Of a stretch of DNA of 64,000 nt, positions 25,328-33,101 are shown in pieces; the stretch's first letter is position 1, and each line of letters begins with the position of its first letter. Position numbers and translations under genes: made by a program. Source of the stretch: Pseudosporangium ferrugineum (GTDB lineage: Bacteria; Actinomycetota; Actinomycetes; Mycobacteriales; Micromonosporaceae); the NCBI RefSeq assembly GCF_003002065.1, contig NZ_PVZG01000004.1, positions 372,001 to 436,000 of the forward strand, read 5' to 3'. Under the pieces are notes generated by a model. The model was not told where the DNA came from. It did not search any database and saw only the letters and a program-made list of their open reading frames with translations.

Positions 25328-25968
25328 TCGCCGAGCGGTTGCCCGCTGAGGCTGAAGCTGCCCAGGCGCCGGCCGAGACCGGCCGGGCGCCCCGTGACCG
25401 GGGTGGGAGGAGCGGTCGCGGTCTCGGTGCTGAACGCGGTCATCAACGGGCCGTCGAGGATGCCGGGAGTCAGTACGGCTCCGACATGACGACCCACCGT
25501 CCGCAATGCCGCCACCAGCACGCTCATCTCCGGGAACGCGACCAGGAGGCGCTCGATCCGCGGCAACAGGACGGCGGGCCCGGCGCCACGGTTGTCCGCC
25601 CCTCGCCGCGGCTCGAACTGTTCGGTCTGCCGGCCGTTCACCATCCTGCGCACGATGCGCATGCCGTCAGCACTCTTGACGACCTGCACCAGTTCCGTAC
25701 CCTCCGACAGCCGCTGACGAAGCGAGGCCCGGAACGCCACCGGGGCGCGGTCCTCGTAGCAGTAGGCCCACGGCGCGACGCTGCCGCAACGCAACAAGGA
25801 ACCGCGCAGCGAGATGGGGAACGCCTCGCCGGCCTCGACGGCCGTCATGGTCGCCGGGGGCCCTCCGCCGAGCAGGCCGGCCACGGTGGCGGGATCCCGG
25901 TCACGGACGAAGGTGAGGCAGAAGCCGGGACGGCGACTCTCGGTTGCCCATGCCCAGTCGGTGTCCAC
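25306..25968 (-). CDS. Hypothetical protein, possibly DUF6461-like
   Basis: 220 residues, no signal peptide or TM segment. The start (DTDWAWATESRRPGFCLTFVRDRDP) followed by a Val/Leu/Gly-rich stretch and LRGSLLRCGSVAPWAYCYEDR recalls the DUF6461 group of actinobacterial proteins, some of which sit near defence or signalling genes; this is from memory. No catalytic motif is visible. Its last six residues (RPPWIG) come from the tandem duplication at 25233-25327, so the C-terminus may have been remodelled recently. The gene is divergent from the Nit1C-like operon but has no visible link with it. Confidence 0.62.
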   Translation of the reverse strand: MDTDWAWATESRRPGFCLTFVRDRDPATVAGLLGGGPPATMTAVEAGEAFPISLRGSLLRCGSVAPWAYCYEDRAPVAFRASLRQRLSEGTELVQVVKSADGMRIVRRMVNGRQTEQFEPRRGADNRGAGPAVLLPRIERLLVAFPEMSVLVAALRTVGRHVGAVLTPGILDGPLMTAFSTETATAPPTPVTGRPAGLGRRLGSFSLSGQPLGDRPPWIG

Positions 25969-26138
25969 GTCCCGAGGTTATCGCCTCGGCGGAAACGCTT
26001 GAGAAATGCCGGCGACATCTTGCGCGGCGGTGAGGAGTTTCTCACGGCGCGTTGTTCCGGATGAAACCGCGCGGCAACATGCGGTTCCTTGACTGGGCCT
26101 CGCGACAAGCGCTTGACCTGGGCAAGGAGGCGTCACCG

Positions 26139-26417
26139 ATGCCGGAGCGGTATGTGCTGGTGCGCTGGCCCGACGGGCCCTCGCAGAGGATCTACTCGCC
26201 TTCCACCGTGGTCGAGGACTTCTTCTCCGCGGGGCAGGAATACGCGGTCGAGCAATTCGTGGAGCAATGCCGGAAGGCTCTGACGATCGCGAGTGAGCGG
26301 GTGCGGGCCGCCTATGGATTTCCCTGCTCGAACGCGGCCCGGTCCCTCGCCCTCGTCGAGCAGCACGCCGCGCGGTACCCCGCCGGCGCCGTGACCGTGG
26401 AGGGGATCGAGGCATGA
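26139..26417 (+). CDS. MSMEG_0570-type nitrogen-starvation response protein
   Basis: 92 residues beginning MPERYVLVRWPDGPSQRIYS; the AAGGAGG at 26124-26130 fixes this ATG rather than upstream in-frame codons. The pattern, an alternating strand rich in Trp/Pro, then STVVEDFFSAGQEYAVEQFV and SERVRAAYGFPCSNAARSL, matches the small protein placed first in many MSMEG_0565-0572/Nit1C clusters. Its biochemical role is unknown; the family name comes from induction on nitrogen starvation. It overlaps the next gene by ATGA and heads a nine-gene operon. In the 170 bp upstream I see no convincing GlnR box or promoter, only a weak GTGAG-GAGTTT-CTCAC dyad (26030-26045). Confidence 0.82.
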   Translation: MPERYVLVRWPDGPSQRIYSPSTVVEDFFSAGQEYAVEQFVEQCRKALTIASERVRAAYGFPCSNAARSLALVEQHAARYPAGAVTVEGIEA

Positions 26418-27727
26418 CGGCGCACCATGCGGTCGTGGTCGTCGGCGGCGGCCAGGCCGGGTTGTCGATGAGCTGGCACCTGGGCGCGCTCGGCGTCGAG
26501 CATGTCGTCCTCGAGCGCGACCGGGTCGGCCACGAGTGGCGGGACCGGCGGTGGGACACGTTCTGCCTGGTCACACCGAACTGGCAGGTCGACCTTCCCG
26601 GTTTTCCGTACGCGGGCGACGATCCGGACGGGTTCATGTCGGGCGCCGAGGTCGTCGAGCACCTCGAGAAGTACGCCTCCTCGTTCGCCCCGCCCCTGCG
26701 CGAGGGGGTCACGGTCACCCGGCTCCGCCGTACCCTCGACGGGGTTTTCGCCCTGGAGACGACGGCCGGATCCTGCACCGCCGACCAGGTGGTGATCGCG
26801 ACCGGGCCCTACCACGAGCCGGCGGTGCCGCGGCTCGCCGAGCGGCTGCCGTCCGCGATCACCCAGCTGCACTCGTCGCACTACCGGCGCCCGGAGCAGT
26901 TGCCCGCCGGCGACGTGCTCGTCGTCGGCACCGGCCAGTCCGGCGCGCAGATCGCCGAGGATCTGCACCTGGCCGGCCGCCGGGTGCACCTCGCGGTGGG
27001 CAGCGCACCCCGCGCGGCCCGCCGGTACCGGGGCCGCGACACGCTGGCCTGGCTCGACGCGATGGGCCACTACACGAAGGGCGTCGACGAGTTCGGCGAC
27101 GCGGACGAGGTGCGGCTGCGCGCCAACCACTACATGACCGGCCGCGACGGTGGCCGCGACATCGATCTGCGGGCCTTCGCCACGCAGGGGATGCGGCTGC
27201 ACGGGCGACTCCGCGGGATCGACGACGGGGTCATCGCCTTCGCCGGCGATCTGGCGGCCAACCTGGACCACGCGGACGCGGTCGCCGACGGCATCAAGGA
27301 CGCCATCGACCGCTGGATCGACGCGAACGGCCTCGACGCGCCGCACGAGGAGCGCTACGTGCCGGTCTGGCGTCCGGCGCGGGGCGAGACGACCCTGCGG
27401 ACCGGCGACATCACCGCCGTCGTCTGGGCCACCGGCTTCCACCGGGACCACCGCTGGATCCAGGTCCCGGTCTTCGACGGGCGCGGATACCCGACCCACG
27501 AGCGCGGCGTGACGAGCTGTCCCGGCCTGTACTTCCTCGGGCTGCCCTGGCAGTGGACCTGGGGTTCGGGGCGGTTCGCCGGCATCGCCCGCGACGCGCG
27601 GCACCTCGCCGCCACGATCACCGCCGCGCGCCGGTCGCGGGTCACCGAGGACGTGAGCTGGCTGGCCGGCACCGCCACCGAGACCTTCCCGGCGCTGGAC
27701 TGGGTCACCGGCCGGGCCGCCGCATGA
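26414..27727 (+). CDS. MSMEG_0569-type flavin-dependent oxidoreductase
   Basis: 437 residues. The FAD Rossmann motif is [18 protein letters not shown] (about residues 6-23), followed by [18 protein letters not shown], typical of flavin monooxygenases of the YUCCA/N-hydroxylating kind. A second dinucleotide motif [18 protein letters not shown] (about 170-187) should bind NADPH. A late [22 protein letters not shown] segment holds the ATG box. In Nit1C clusters this enzyme is thought to oxygenate a nitrogenous substrate, but the reaction has not been shown to my knowledge. ATGA overlaps couple it to the genes on both sides. Confidence 0.86.
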   Translation: MTAHHAVVVVGGGQAGLSMSWHLGALGVEHVVLERDRVGHEWRDRRWDTFCLVTPNWQVDLPGFPYAGDDPDGFMSGAEVVEHLEKYASSFAPPLREGVTVTRLRRTLDGVFALETTAGSCTADQVVIATGPYHEPAVPRLAERLPSAITQLHSSHYRRPEQLPAGDVLVVGTGQSGAQIAEDLHLAGRRVHLAVGSAPRAARRYRGRDTLAWLDAMGHYTKGVDEFGDADEVRLRANHYMTGRDGGRDIDLRAFATQGMRLHGRLRGIDDGVIAFAGDLAANLDHADAVADGIKDAIDRWIDANGLDAPHEERYVPVWRPARGETTLRTGDITAVVWATGFHRDHRWIQVPVFDGRGYPTHERGVTSCPGLYFLGLPWQWTWGSGRFAGIARDARHLAATITAARRSRVTEDVSWLAGTATETFPALDWVTGRAAA

Positions 27728-28524
27728 ACGACGCCCACCGCCACCTCGGCGTCCTGCCCGCGTACCCGTTCTACGGCGGTCCGCCGGTCCACCCGGACAC
27801 CACCGCCCGCGCCACCATCGACGAGCTCATCGCCGACCTCGACGCCGAGGGCACCGAACGCGCGCTGGTCCTGCCCAACTACGGCGTACCCGATCCGGAC
27901 GTGGCGTTCGGCTTCAACGAGCTCGTCGTCGAGGCGTCGCAGCGCGACGACCGCATCCGGGCCGGGCTGTGGGTCTCGGCCAGGGCCGAGGACGCCGAGC
28001 GTACGGCGCGGGCGCTGCGACTGGCCGCAGAGCCCGGGGTACGCGCGCTGAAGCTCAGTTTCCTGCTCGGCGGCGGCACCGAGGACCCCGGCCTGGACGC
28101 CGTGTTCGCCGCCGCCCGGGAGCACGACCTGACCGTCCACGTGCACACCTCCCCCGGCGCCGCCTCCGACATCGACCGGGTCGGCACGCTCGTCGACCGC
28201 TACGGCGACGACGTACGGGTGCACCTCGTGCACTTCGGCGGCGGGATGAGCGCGCACATCAAGCTGATCGGCGGCCGGTTCTTCGACTGGATCACCGCCG
28301 GGAAGCAGGTCTACACCGACCTGTCCTGGGCCATCGGGTTCGCACCGCGCTGGCTCGCCACCGAGATCGACCGGCGGGGCATCGGCCACGACCGGGTCCT
28401 GTTCGCCAGCGACGAGCCGTGGGGCGACCACGCCGGGGAACACGCCCGGCTGCGGGCGGTCGCCGCCGGCTCCGAGCTCGCCGAGCACGTCTTCCACGCC
28501 AATTTCGCCAAGCTCTACCGCTGA
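27724..28524 (+). CDS. Amidohydrolase family 2 protein within the Nit1C-like operon
   Basis: 266 residues. The TIM-barrel amidohydrolase_2 layout is visible: the N-terminus MNDAHRHLG offers the first His pair (HRH in place of HxH), then EGTERALVLPNYG, VRALKLSFLLGG (Lys at the strand-4 position), DLTVHVHTSPG and VRVHLVHFGGG (metal His at strands 5 and 6), and VLFASDEPWGDHAGE with the final Asp. This group performs hydrolysis or decarboxylation with one metal. It overlaps the flavin oxidoreductase gene by ATGA and is followed after 27 bp by the next gene with its own AAGGAG, so it belongs to the operon. I do not recall an amidohydrolase as a standard member of this cluster. Confidence 0.82.
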   Translation: MNDAHRHLGVLPAYPFYGGPPVHPDTTARATIDELIADLDAEGTERALVLPNYGVPDPDVAFGFNELVVEASQRDDRIRAGLWVSARAEDAERTARALRLAAEPGVRALKLSFLLGGGTEDPGLDAVFAAAREHDLTVHVHTSPGAASDIDRVGTLVDRYGDDVRVHLVHFGGGMSAHIKLIGGRFFDWITAGKQVYTDLSWAIGFAPRWLATEIDRRGIGHDRVLFASDEPWGDHAGEHARLRAVAAGSELAEHVFHANFAKLYR

Positions 28525-28551
28525 TTTCCCCCGCTTCGAAGGAGACCCCCG

Positions 28552-29064
28552 ATGTCCGAACTGACCGAGCTCGAGCAGAAGTCCCTCACCGAGATCCCGC
28601 ACCCGTCGCTGCCGGAGGGCTCCAGCCTGTACGGCACCACCAAGGTCTTCCCCGACTACCAGGCGGAGAACGGCGAGACCTACTTCACCCTGGTCCACGG
28701 CATCGCCCACGAGTCGTCGGTCAGCTTCGTGGCGATCCTGCAGGCCACCCGGGCACTGCGGAAGGGCTTCGAGTCGGCGATCTACTTCTACGGCCCCGGC
28801 TCGCTGAACGCCCTCGCCACCCGCGGCTTCCCGACCACCGGCACGTCGGCGTTCCCCGGCGAGCACAACATCAACAACTCGCTGAAGACGTTCATCGCCG
28901 AGGGCGGCAAGGTGTTCTGCTGCCGGTTCGGGCTGTCGCTGCACGGCGCCCGCGAGGAGGACCTGATCGAGGGCGTCATCCCGACGCACCCACTCGACGT
29001 GCAGGACGCGATCATCCACTACGCCCGCAAGGGCGCCATCATCAACTCGACGTACATGGTCTGA
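28552..29064 (+). CDS. MSMEG_0572/Sll0783-type nitrogen-starvation response protein
   Basis: 170 residues; AAGGAG precedes the ATG. The sequence (SSLYGTTKVFPDYQAENGET, TRALRKGFESAIYFYGPGSL, EHNINNSLKTFIAEGGKVFCC, DAIIHYARKGAIINSTYMV) matches the Sll0783 group, one of the best conserved markers of the Nit1C/MSMEG cluster. The fold looks like a DsrE-type alpha/beta sandwich: beta strand, helix, then a cysteine pair (VFCCRFG) near the domain centre. No enzymatic activity is known to me. In Synechocystis the homologue is induced by nitrogen starvation and linked to polyhydroxybutyrate accumulation; the same role here is untested. Its stop overlaps the next ATG by one base. Confidence 0.85.
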   Translation: MSELTELEQKSLTEIPHPSLPEGSSLYGTTKVFPDYQAENGETYFTLVHGIAHESSVSFVAILQATRALRKGFESAIYFYGPGSLNALATRGFPTTGTSAFPGEHNINNSLKTFIAEGGKVFCCRFGLSLHGAREEDLIEGVIPTHPLDVQDAIIHYARKGAIINSTYMV

Positions 29065-30116
29065 TGTCCCTCGACGTGCGCGCCGACCTGGCCCTGCGCG
29101 GCGTACGGGTTCCCACCCCCGTACGCCGCCCGGCCGGGGCCGGCCCCAGCGACGACGGCCACGTGCTCCTCGACGGGCGGAACGCCGCCCTGCCGATCGA
29201 CCCGGCCAGCCCGTACGCGGTCCGCGACGGGCGGGTCTGGCTGGGCGAGACCGACACCGGGCTGAGCCTCGACGTGGTCCACCGCCCCCGCTTCTACGAG
29301 CTGAGCACCGCCGACGGCGTGCCCTACGAGCAGATCGCCCGCCTGCACGGCAGGAACGTCCTGGCCACCACGGTGGTGCAGACCTGCATCCGCTACGCCG
29401 AGGATCAGCGCTGCCGCTTCTGCACCATCGAGGAGTCGCTCCGGGCCGGCGCCACCGTCGCGGCCAAGACCCCGGCGCAGCTCGCCGAGGTCGCCGAGGC
29501 GGCCGTACGCCTCGACGGCGTCACCCAGATGGTGCTGACCACCGGCACCACCGCCGGGCCCGACCGCGGCGCTCGCAACCTGGTCCGCTGCGTGCGCGCG
29601 ATCCTGGACGCCGTGCCGGGCCTGCCCGTCCAGGTCCAGATCGAGCCGCCCGGCGACCTCCGCGTCATCGACGACCTGCACGCGGCCGGGGCGGCCAGCA
29701 TCGGCATCCACGTGGAGTCGCTCGACGACGACGTCCGGCGCCGCTGGATGCCCGGCAAGGGCACCGTCCCGATGGCCGAGTACGAGGCCGCCTGGGACCG
29801 GGCCGTCGCCGTCTTCGGCCGCAACCAGGTCTCCACCTACCTGCTCATCGGGCTCGGCGAGGACCCCGGTGAGCTCGTCGCCGGCGCCGCCGCGCTGATC
29901 GAGCGCGGCGTCTACCCGTTCGTGGTGCCGTTCCGCCCGATGGCCGGCACGCTCGCCCGGCGCGACGGGATCACCGCGCCGCCGCCGTCGCTGGTCCGCG
30001 ACATCAGCGAACGGGTGGCGAAGCTGCTGCGCGACGCCGGGATGCTCGGGACCGGGCAGAAGGCCGGCTGCGCGGCCTGTGGGGCGTGCGGGGTGCTCCA
30101 GGCGGCCGGCGGATGA
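29064..30116 (+). CDS. MSMEG_0568-type radical SAM protein
   Basis: 350 residues. The 4Fe-4S cysteines are in TCIRYAEDQRCRFCTIEE, spaced CX8CX2C rather than the common CX3CX2C; the preceding strand LATTVVQT and following MVLTTGTTAGPDRG, VQVQIEPPGD and IGIHVESLDD fit the SAM-radical barrel. The C-terminus carries GCAACGACG (CX2CX2C), which could bind an auxiliary cluster. The protein resembles lipoate/biotin-synthase-like members but defines its own family tied to the Nit1C cluster. The reaction is unknown. Its stop overlaps the next start as ATGA. Confidence 0.86.
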   Translation: MSLDVRADLALRGVRVPTPVRRPAGAGPSDDGHVLLDGRNAALPIDPASPYAVRDGRVWLGETDTGLSLDVVHRPRFYELSTADGVPYEQIARLHGRNVLATTVVQTCIRYAEDQRCRFCTIEESLRAGATVAAKTPAQLAEVAEAAVRLDGVTQMVLTTGTTAGPDRGARNLVRCVRAILDAVPGLPVQVQIEPPGDLRVIDDLHAAGAASIGIHVESLDDDVRRRWMPGKGTVPMAEYEAAWDRAVAVFGRNQVSTYLLIGLGEDPGELVAGAAALIERGVYPFVVPFRPMAGTLARRDGITAPPPSLVRDISERVAKLLRDAGMLGTGQKAGCAACGACGVLQAAGG

Positions 30117-31462
30117 CCGACCTGGTGCCCGCGCTGCTCGGCTCCCGGCCGCTCATCGAGCGTGCCGGCGACCCGGGCGACTATCACCGGCTGCGCCGCC
30201 GGGTGTTCGTCGACGAGCAGGAGCTGTTCGCCGGCTCCGATCGCGACGACCGCGACGACGATCCGCGTACGGTCGTCCTGCAGGCCCGTGGCACCCGGGG
30301 TGAGCTGCTCGGCGGGGTGCGGCTCGGCCCGGCCGGGCCGGGCGCCGACATCGGCTGGTGGGTGGGGGGCCGGCTCGCCGTCGATGCTTCCGTACGCGGC
30401 GCGCGCGGCATCGGCCCCGCGTTGGTGCGGGCCGCCTGCGCGTACGCGGAGAACGCCGGAGCGCTGCGGTTCGACGCCACCGTGCAGGCCCGCAGCGAGC
30501 GGATGTTCCGGGCGCTCGGCTGGCGTACGGTGCGTCCGGTGACGGTCGCCGGACGGCCGCACGTGCTGATGCGCTGGCCCATCGACCGGATCAACCGGCT
30601 GGTCACCGCGACCAAGCAACCCCTCGGGGCGCTCGTCGGCGGGCTGGCGCCGCCCGGCTGGATCGGCGACGACGGCGCGCCCGTGCCCGGCTCGGACCTG
30701 ATCGCCGCCTGCGACGCGATCCTGCCGTCCATGGTGGAACGCGACCCGGACTGGGCCGGCTGGTGCGCGGTGCTCGTCAACATGAACGACCTGGCCGCGA
30801 TGGGGGCCGCACCGGTGGGCCTGCTCAACGCCGTCGGCGCCCGCGACGCCGCCTTCGCCGCCCGCATCCTCGGCGGCCTGCGCCGCGCCGCCGGCGCCTG
30901 GGGCGTGCCGATCCTCGGCGGGCACACCCAGCTCGGCGTTCCCGCCGCGCTCTCCGCGACCGCGCTCGGCCGCACCCCGGACCCGGTGCCCGGCGGCGGC
31001 GGGCGGCCGGGCCAGGCCGTCCGGCTCACCGTCGACCTCGGCGGCGGCTGGCGGCCCGGCCAGCACGGCCGCCAGTGGGACTCCACCAGCCATCGCACCC
31101 CCGACGAGCTGCGCAGACTCCACGCGTACGTGTCGACGGCCCGGCCGTCCGCCGCCAAGGACGTGTCGATGGCCGGCATCGCCGGGACGCTCGGGATGCT
31201 GGCCGAGGCGGGCGGCTGCGGCGCCGTCCTGGACGTGGCCCGGGTGCCCCGGCCGGCGGCGGCGACCGCCGGCGACTGGCTCACCTGTTTCCCCGGGTTC
31301 GCCATGCTCACCGCCGGCGGCTCCGCCGTCCCGCCGGAGCCCGCGGTCAGTGCCGACTGCGGCCTTCTGACAGCCGGCACCGGAGTGCGGCTCCGCTGGC
31401 CGGACGGAGAACTCACCGAGGCCGTGCCGGCCGGTGTCACAGAATTGGGACCAGCATCATGA
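30113..31462 (+). CDS. MSMEG_0567-type fusion: GNAT acetyltransferase + AIR synthase-like (PurM/HypE fold)
   Basis: 449 residues in two domains. Residues 1-150 are a GNAT fold (DYHRLRRRVFVDEQELF, GADIGWWVGGRLAVDASVRG, the acyl-CoA loop RGARGIGPALVRAACAYAEN, FRALGWRTVRPV). Residues 190-449 resemble AIR-synthase/HypE/SelD proteins that bind ATP (ILPSMVERDPDWAGWCAVLVNMNDLAAMGAAP, VPILGGHTQLGV, KDVSMAGIAGTLGMLAEAGG). In Synechocystis the two parts are separate genes (sll0786/sll0787); here they are fused. ATP-dependent activation of an acylated substrate is a reasonable guess only. ATGA overlaps occur at both ends. Confidence 0.85.
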   Translation: MTDLVPALLGSRPLIERAGDPGDYHRLRRRVFVDEQELFAGSDRDDRDDDPRTVVLQARGTRGELLGGVRLGPAGPGADIGWWVGGRLAVDASVRGARGIGPALVRAACAYAENAGALRFDATVQARSERMFRALGWRTVRPVTVAGRPHVLMRWPIDRINRLVTATKQPLGALVGGLAPPGWIGDDGAPVPGSDLIAACDAILPSMVERDPDWAGWCAVLVNMNDLAAMGAAPVGLLNAVGARDAAFAARILGGLRRAAGAWGVPILGGHTQLGVPAALSATALGRTPDPVPGGGGRPGQAVRLTVDLGGGWRPGQHGRQWDSTSHRTPDELRRLHAYVSTARPSAAKDVSMAGIAGTLGMLAEAGGCGAVLDVARVPRPAAATAGDWLTCFPGFAMLTAGGSAVPPEPAVSADCGLLTAGTGVRLRWPDGELTEAVPAGVTELGPAS

Positions 31463-32280
31463 GCCTGCTCAGGATGGCCGCCGTGGCCGAGGCCTTCGAC
31501 CGCGACCTCGACGGCGACCTCGAACGCATCGCCAAGATCATCGACGGCGCCCGCGCGGACGGCGTCCGGCTGCTGGCCCTGCCCGAGGCCTGCCTCGGCG
31601 GCTACCTCGCCGACCTCGGCGGCCGGGCCGAGCAACCGCCCGCCCTGCGCCCCGACGGGCCGGAGATCGCCCGGCTGATCGAGCTCGCCGGCGACATGGT
31701 CGTCTGCGCCGGGTACTGCGAGGACGCCGGCGGCCTGCGGTACAACAGCGTGGTCTGCGTCGGCGACGGCCGGGTGCTCGGCAACCACCGCAAGGTCCAC
31801 CAGCCGCTGCGGGAGAACGCCAGCTACGCCTCCGGCGACTCGTTCGCCGCCTTCGACACCCCGATCGGCCGGATCGGCATGCTGATCTGCTACGACAAGG
31901 CCTTCCCCGAGTCGGCCCGCGCCCTGGCGCTGGACGGCGCCGAGATCATCGTCTGCGTCTCCGCCTGGCCGGGGAGCCGCACCAACGCCCCCGACGACCT
32001 CGCCGACGACCGGTGGACCCGCCGCTTCGACCTCTTCGACCGCGCCCGCGCCCTGGAGAACCAGGTCGTCTGGCTGTCCGCCAACCAGTCCGGCACCTTC
32101 GGCAGCCTGCGGTTCGTGTGCAGCGCGAAGATCGTCGACCCGGGCGGGGACGTGGTGGCCACCACCGGCGTCGTGCCCGGCATCGCGATCGCCGACCTCG
32201 ACGTGCCCGCCGCCCTCGGCGACGCCCGCCGCGCCATGGGTCACCTGCGTGACCGGCGCCCGGACACCTACGTGCGGTGA
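31459..32280 (+). CDS. Carbon-nitrogen hydrolase, active-site residues complete
   Basis: 273 residues of the nitrilase superfamily. The catalytic triad is present: Glu43 in LLALPEACLGG, Lys112 in NHRKVHQP and Cys144 in MLICYDKAFPE. The CYDKAFPE neighbourhood and short length are those of amidase/carbamoylase branches, not the longer Nit6803-type aliphatic nitrilases with CWE. It could hydrolyse an amide or carbamoyl group, or a nitrile. ATGA overlap with the GNAT/AIR gene and GTGA overlap with the next gene, a close paralogue lacking two catalytic residues. The two probably arose by duplication and may form a mixed oligomer. Confidence 0.87.
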   Translation: MSLLRMAAVAEAFDRDLDGDLERIAKIIDGARADGVRLLALPEACLGGYLADLGGRAEQPPALRPDGPEIARLIELAGDMVVCAGYCEDAGGLRYNSVVCVGDGRVLGNHRKVHQPLRENASYASGDSFAAFDTPIGRIGMLICYDKAFPESARALALDGAEIIVCVSAWPGSRTNAPDDLADDRWTRRFDLFDRARALENQVVWLSANQSGTFGSLRFVCSAKIVDPGGDVVATTGVVPGIAIADLDVPAALGDARRAMGHLRDRRPDTYVR

Positions 32281-33101
32281 CGCTCATCCGCATCGCCGCC
32301 GCCGCCGCGCACTTCGGCCGCGACATCGAACACAGCCTCGGCCGCATCGGCAAGATCATCGATGATGCGCGGGCCTCGGGCGCCGGCCTGCTCGTGCTCC
32401 CCGACGCGGCGATCGGCGGCTACCTCGCCGACCTGCGCCACCCCGACCCCGCCTCGCTGCCGCCGGCCCTCGAACCCGACGACCCGGTGCTCGGCCGGGT
32501 CGCCGCGCTCGCCGGCGACCTGGTGGTCTGCGTCGGCTACTGCGAGGCCGACGGCGAGGACCGGTACAACGCCGCCGTCAGCCTCCACGGCGACGGTGTG
32601 CTCGGCCGGCACCGCAAGGTCCACCTGCCGGCGGCCGAGGCGCTCGCGTACCGGGCCGGCGACTCGTTCGCCGCGTTCGACACCCCGGTCGGGCGCCTCG
32701 GCATGCTCATCGACTACGACAAGACGTTCCCCGAGTCGGCCCGCACGCTCGCCCTCGACGGCGCCGAGATCGTCGCCTGCCTGTCCGCCTGGCCCGCCAG
32801 CCTCACCAACGCCGCGCCGAGGATGTCCCAGGACCGGCAGTCCCGGCTGTTCGACCTCTACGACTGCGCCCGCGCCGCCGAGAACCAGCTCGTCGTGGTC
32901 TCGGCCAACCAGACCGGCGGCGCCGGCGGCATGCGGTTCCTCGGCCAGGCGAAGGTCGTCGGCCCGGCCGGCAACATCCTCGCCCGGACCTGGGGCAAGG
33001 CCGGCCTCGCCGTCGCCGAGCTGGACGTGGCCGCCGAGATCGCCGCGGCCCGGCGGGTGCTGTCCCACCTCGACGAGCTGCGGCCGGAGGCGTACCGGTG
33101 A
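32277..33101 (+). CDS. Catalytically degenerate carbon-nitrogen hydrolase paralogue
   Basis: 274 residues, GTG start within GTGA. It aligns along its whole length with the preceding enzyme (GKIID.ARA.G..LL.LP.A..GGYLADL, CVGYCE, RHRKVHLP, AGDSFAAFDTP, DKTFPESAR.LALDGAEI). Two of three catalytic residues are changed: Asp43 stands for Glu (VLPDAAIGG) and Asp146 (GAC, 32712-32714) for the nucleophilic Cys (GMLIDYDKTFPE). Only Lys114 remains. The rest of the fold is intact, with no frameshift or stop, so the protein is probably made but cannot use the normal thioester mechanism. A regulatory, scaffolding or ligand-binding role beside its active paralogue is the best inference. Confidence 0.86.
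   Translation: MTLIRIAAAAAHFGRDIEHSLGRIGKIIDDARASGAGLLVLPDAAIGGYLADLRHPDPASLPPALEPDDPVLGRVAALAGDLVVCVGYCEADGEDRYNAAVSLHGDGVLGRHRKVHLPAAEALAYRAGDSFAAFDTPVGRLGMLIDYDKTFPESARTLALDGAEIVACLSAWPASLTNAAPRMSQDRQSRLFDLYDCARAAENQLVVVSANQTGGAGGMRFLGQAKVVGPAGNILARTWGKAGLAVAELDVAAEIAAARRVLSHLDELRPEAYR

Noticed and set aside
25969..26138. Possible GlnR box before the Nit1C-like operon (GGAAAC at 25991-25996)
   Set aside because: No GTNAC half-site stands at the required 6-bp spacing, so nitrogen control by GlnR is not supported by sequence.
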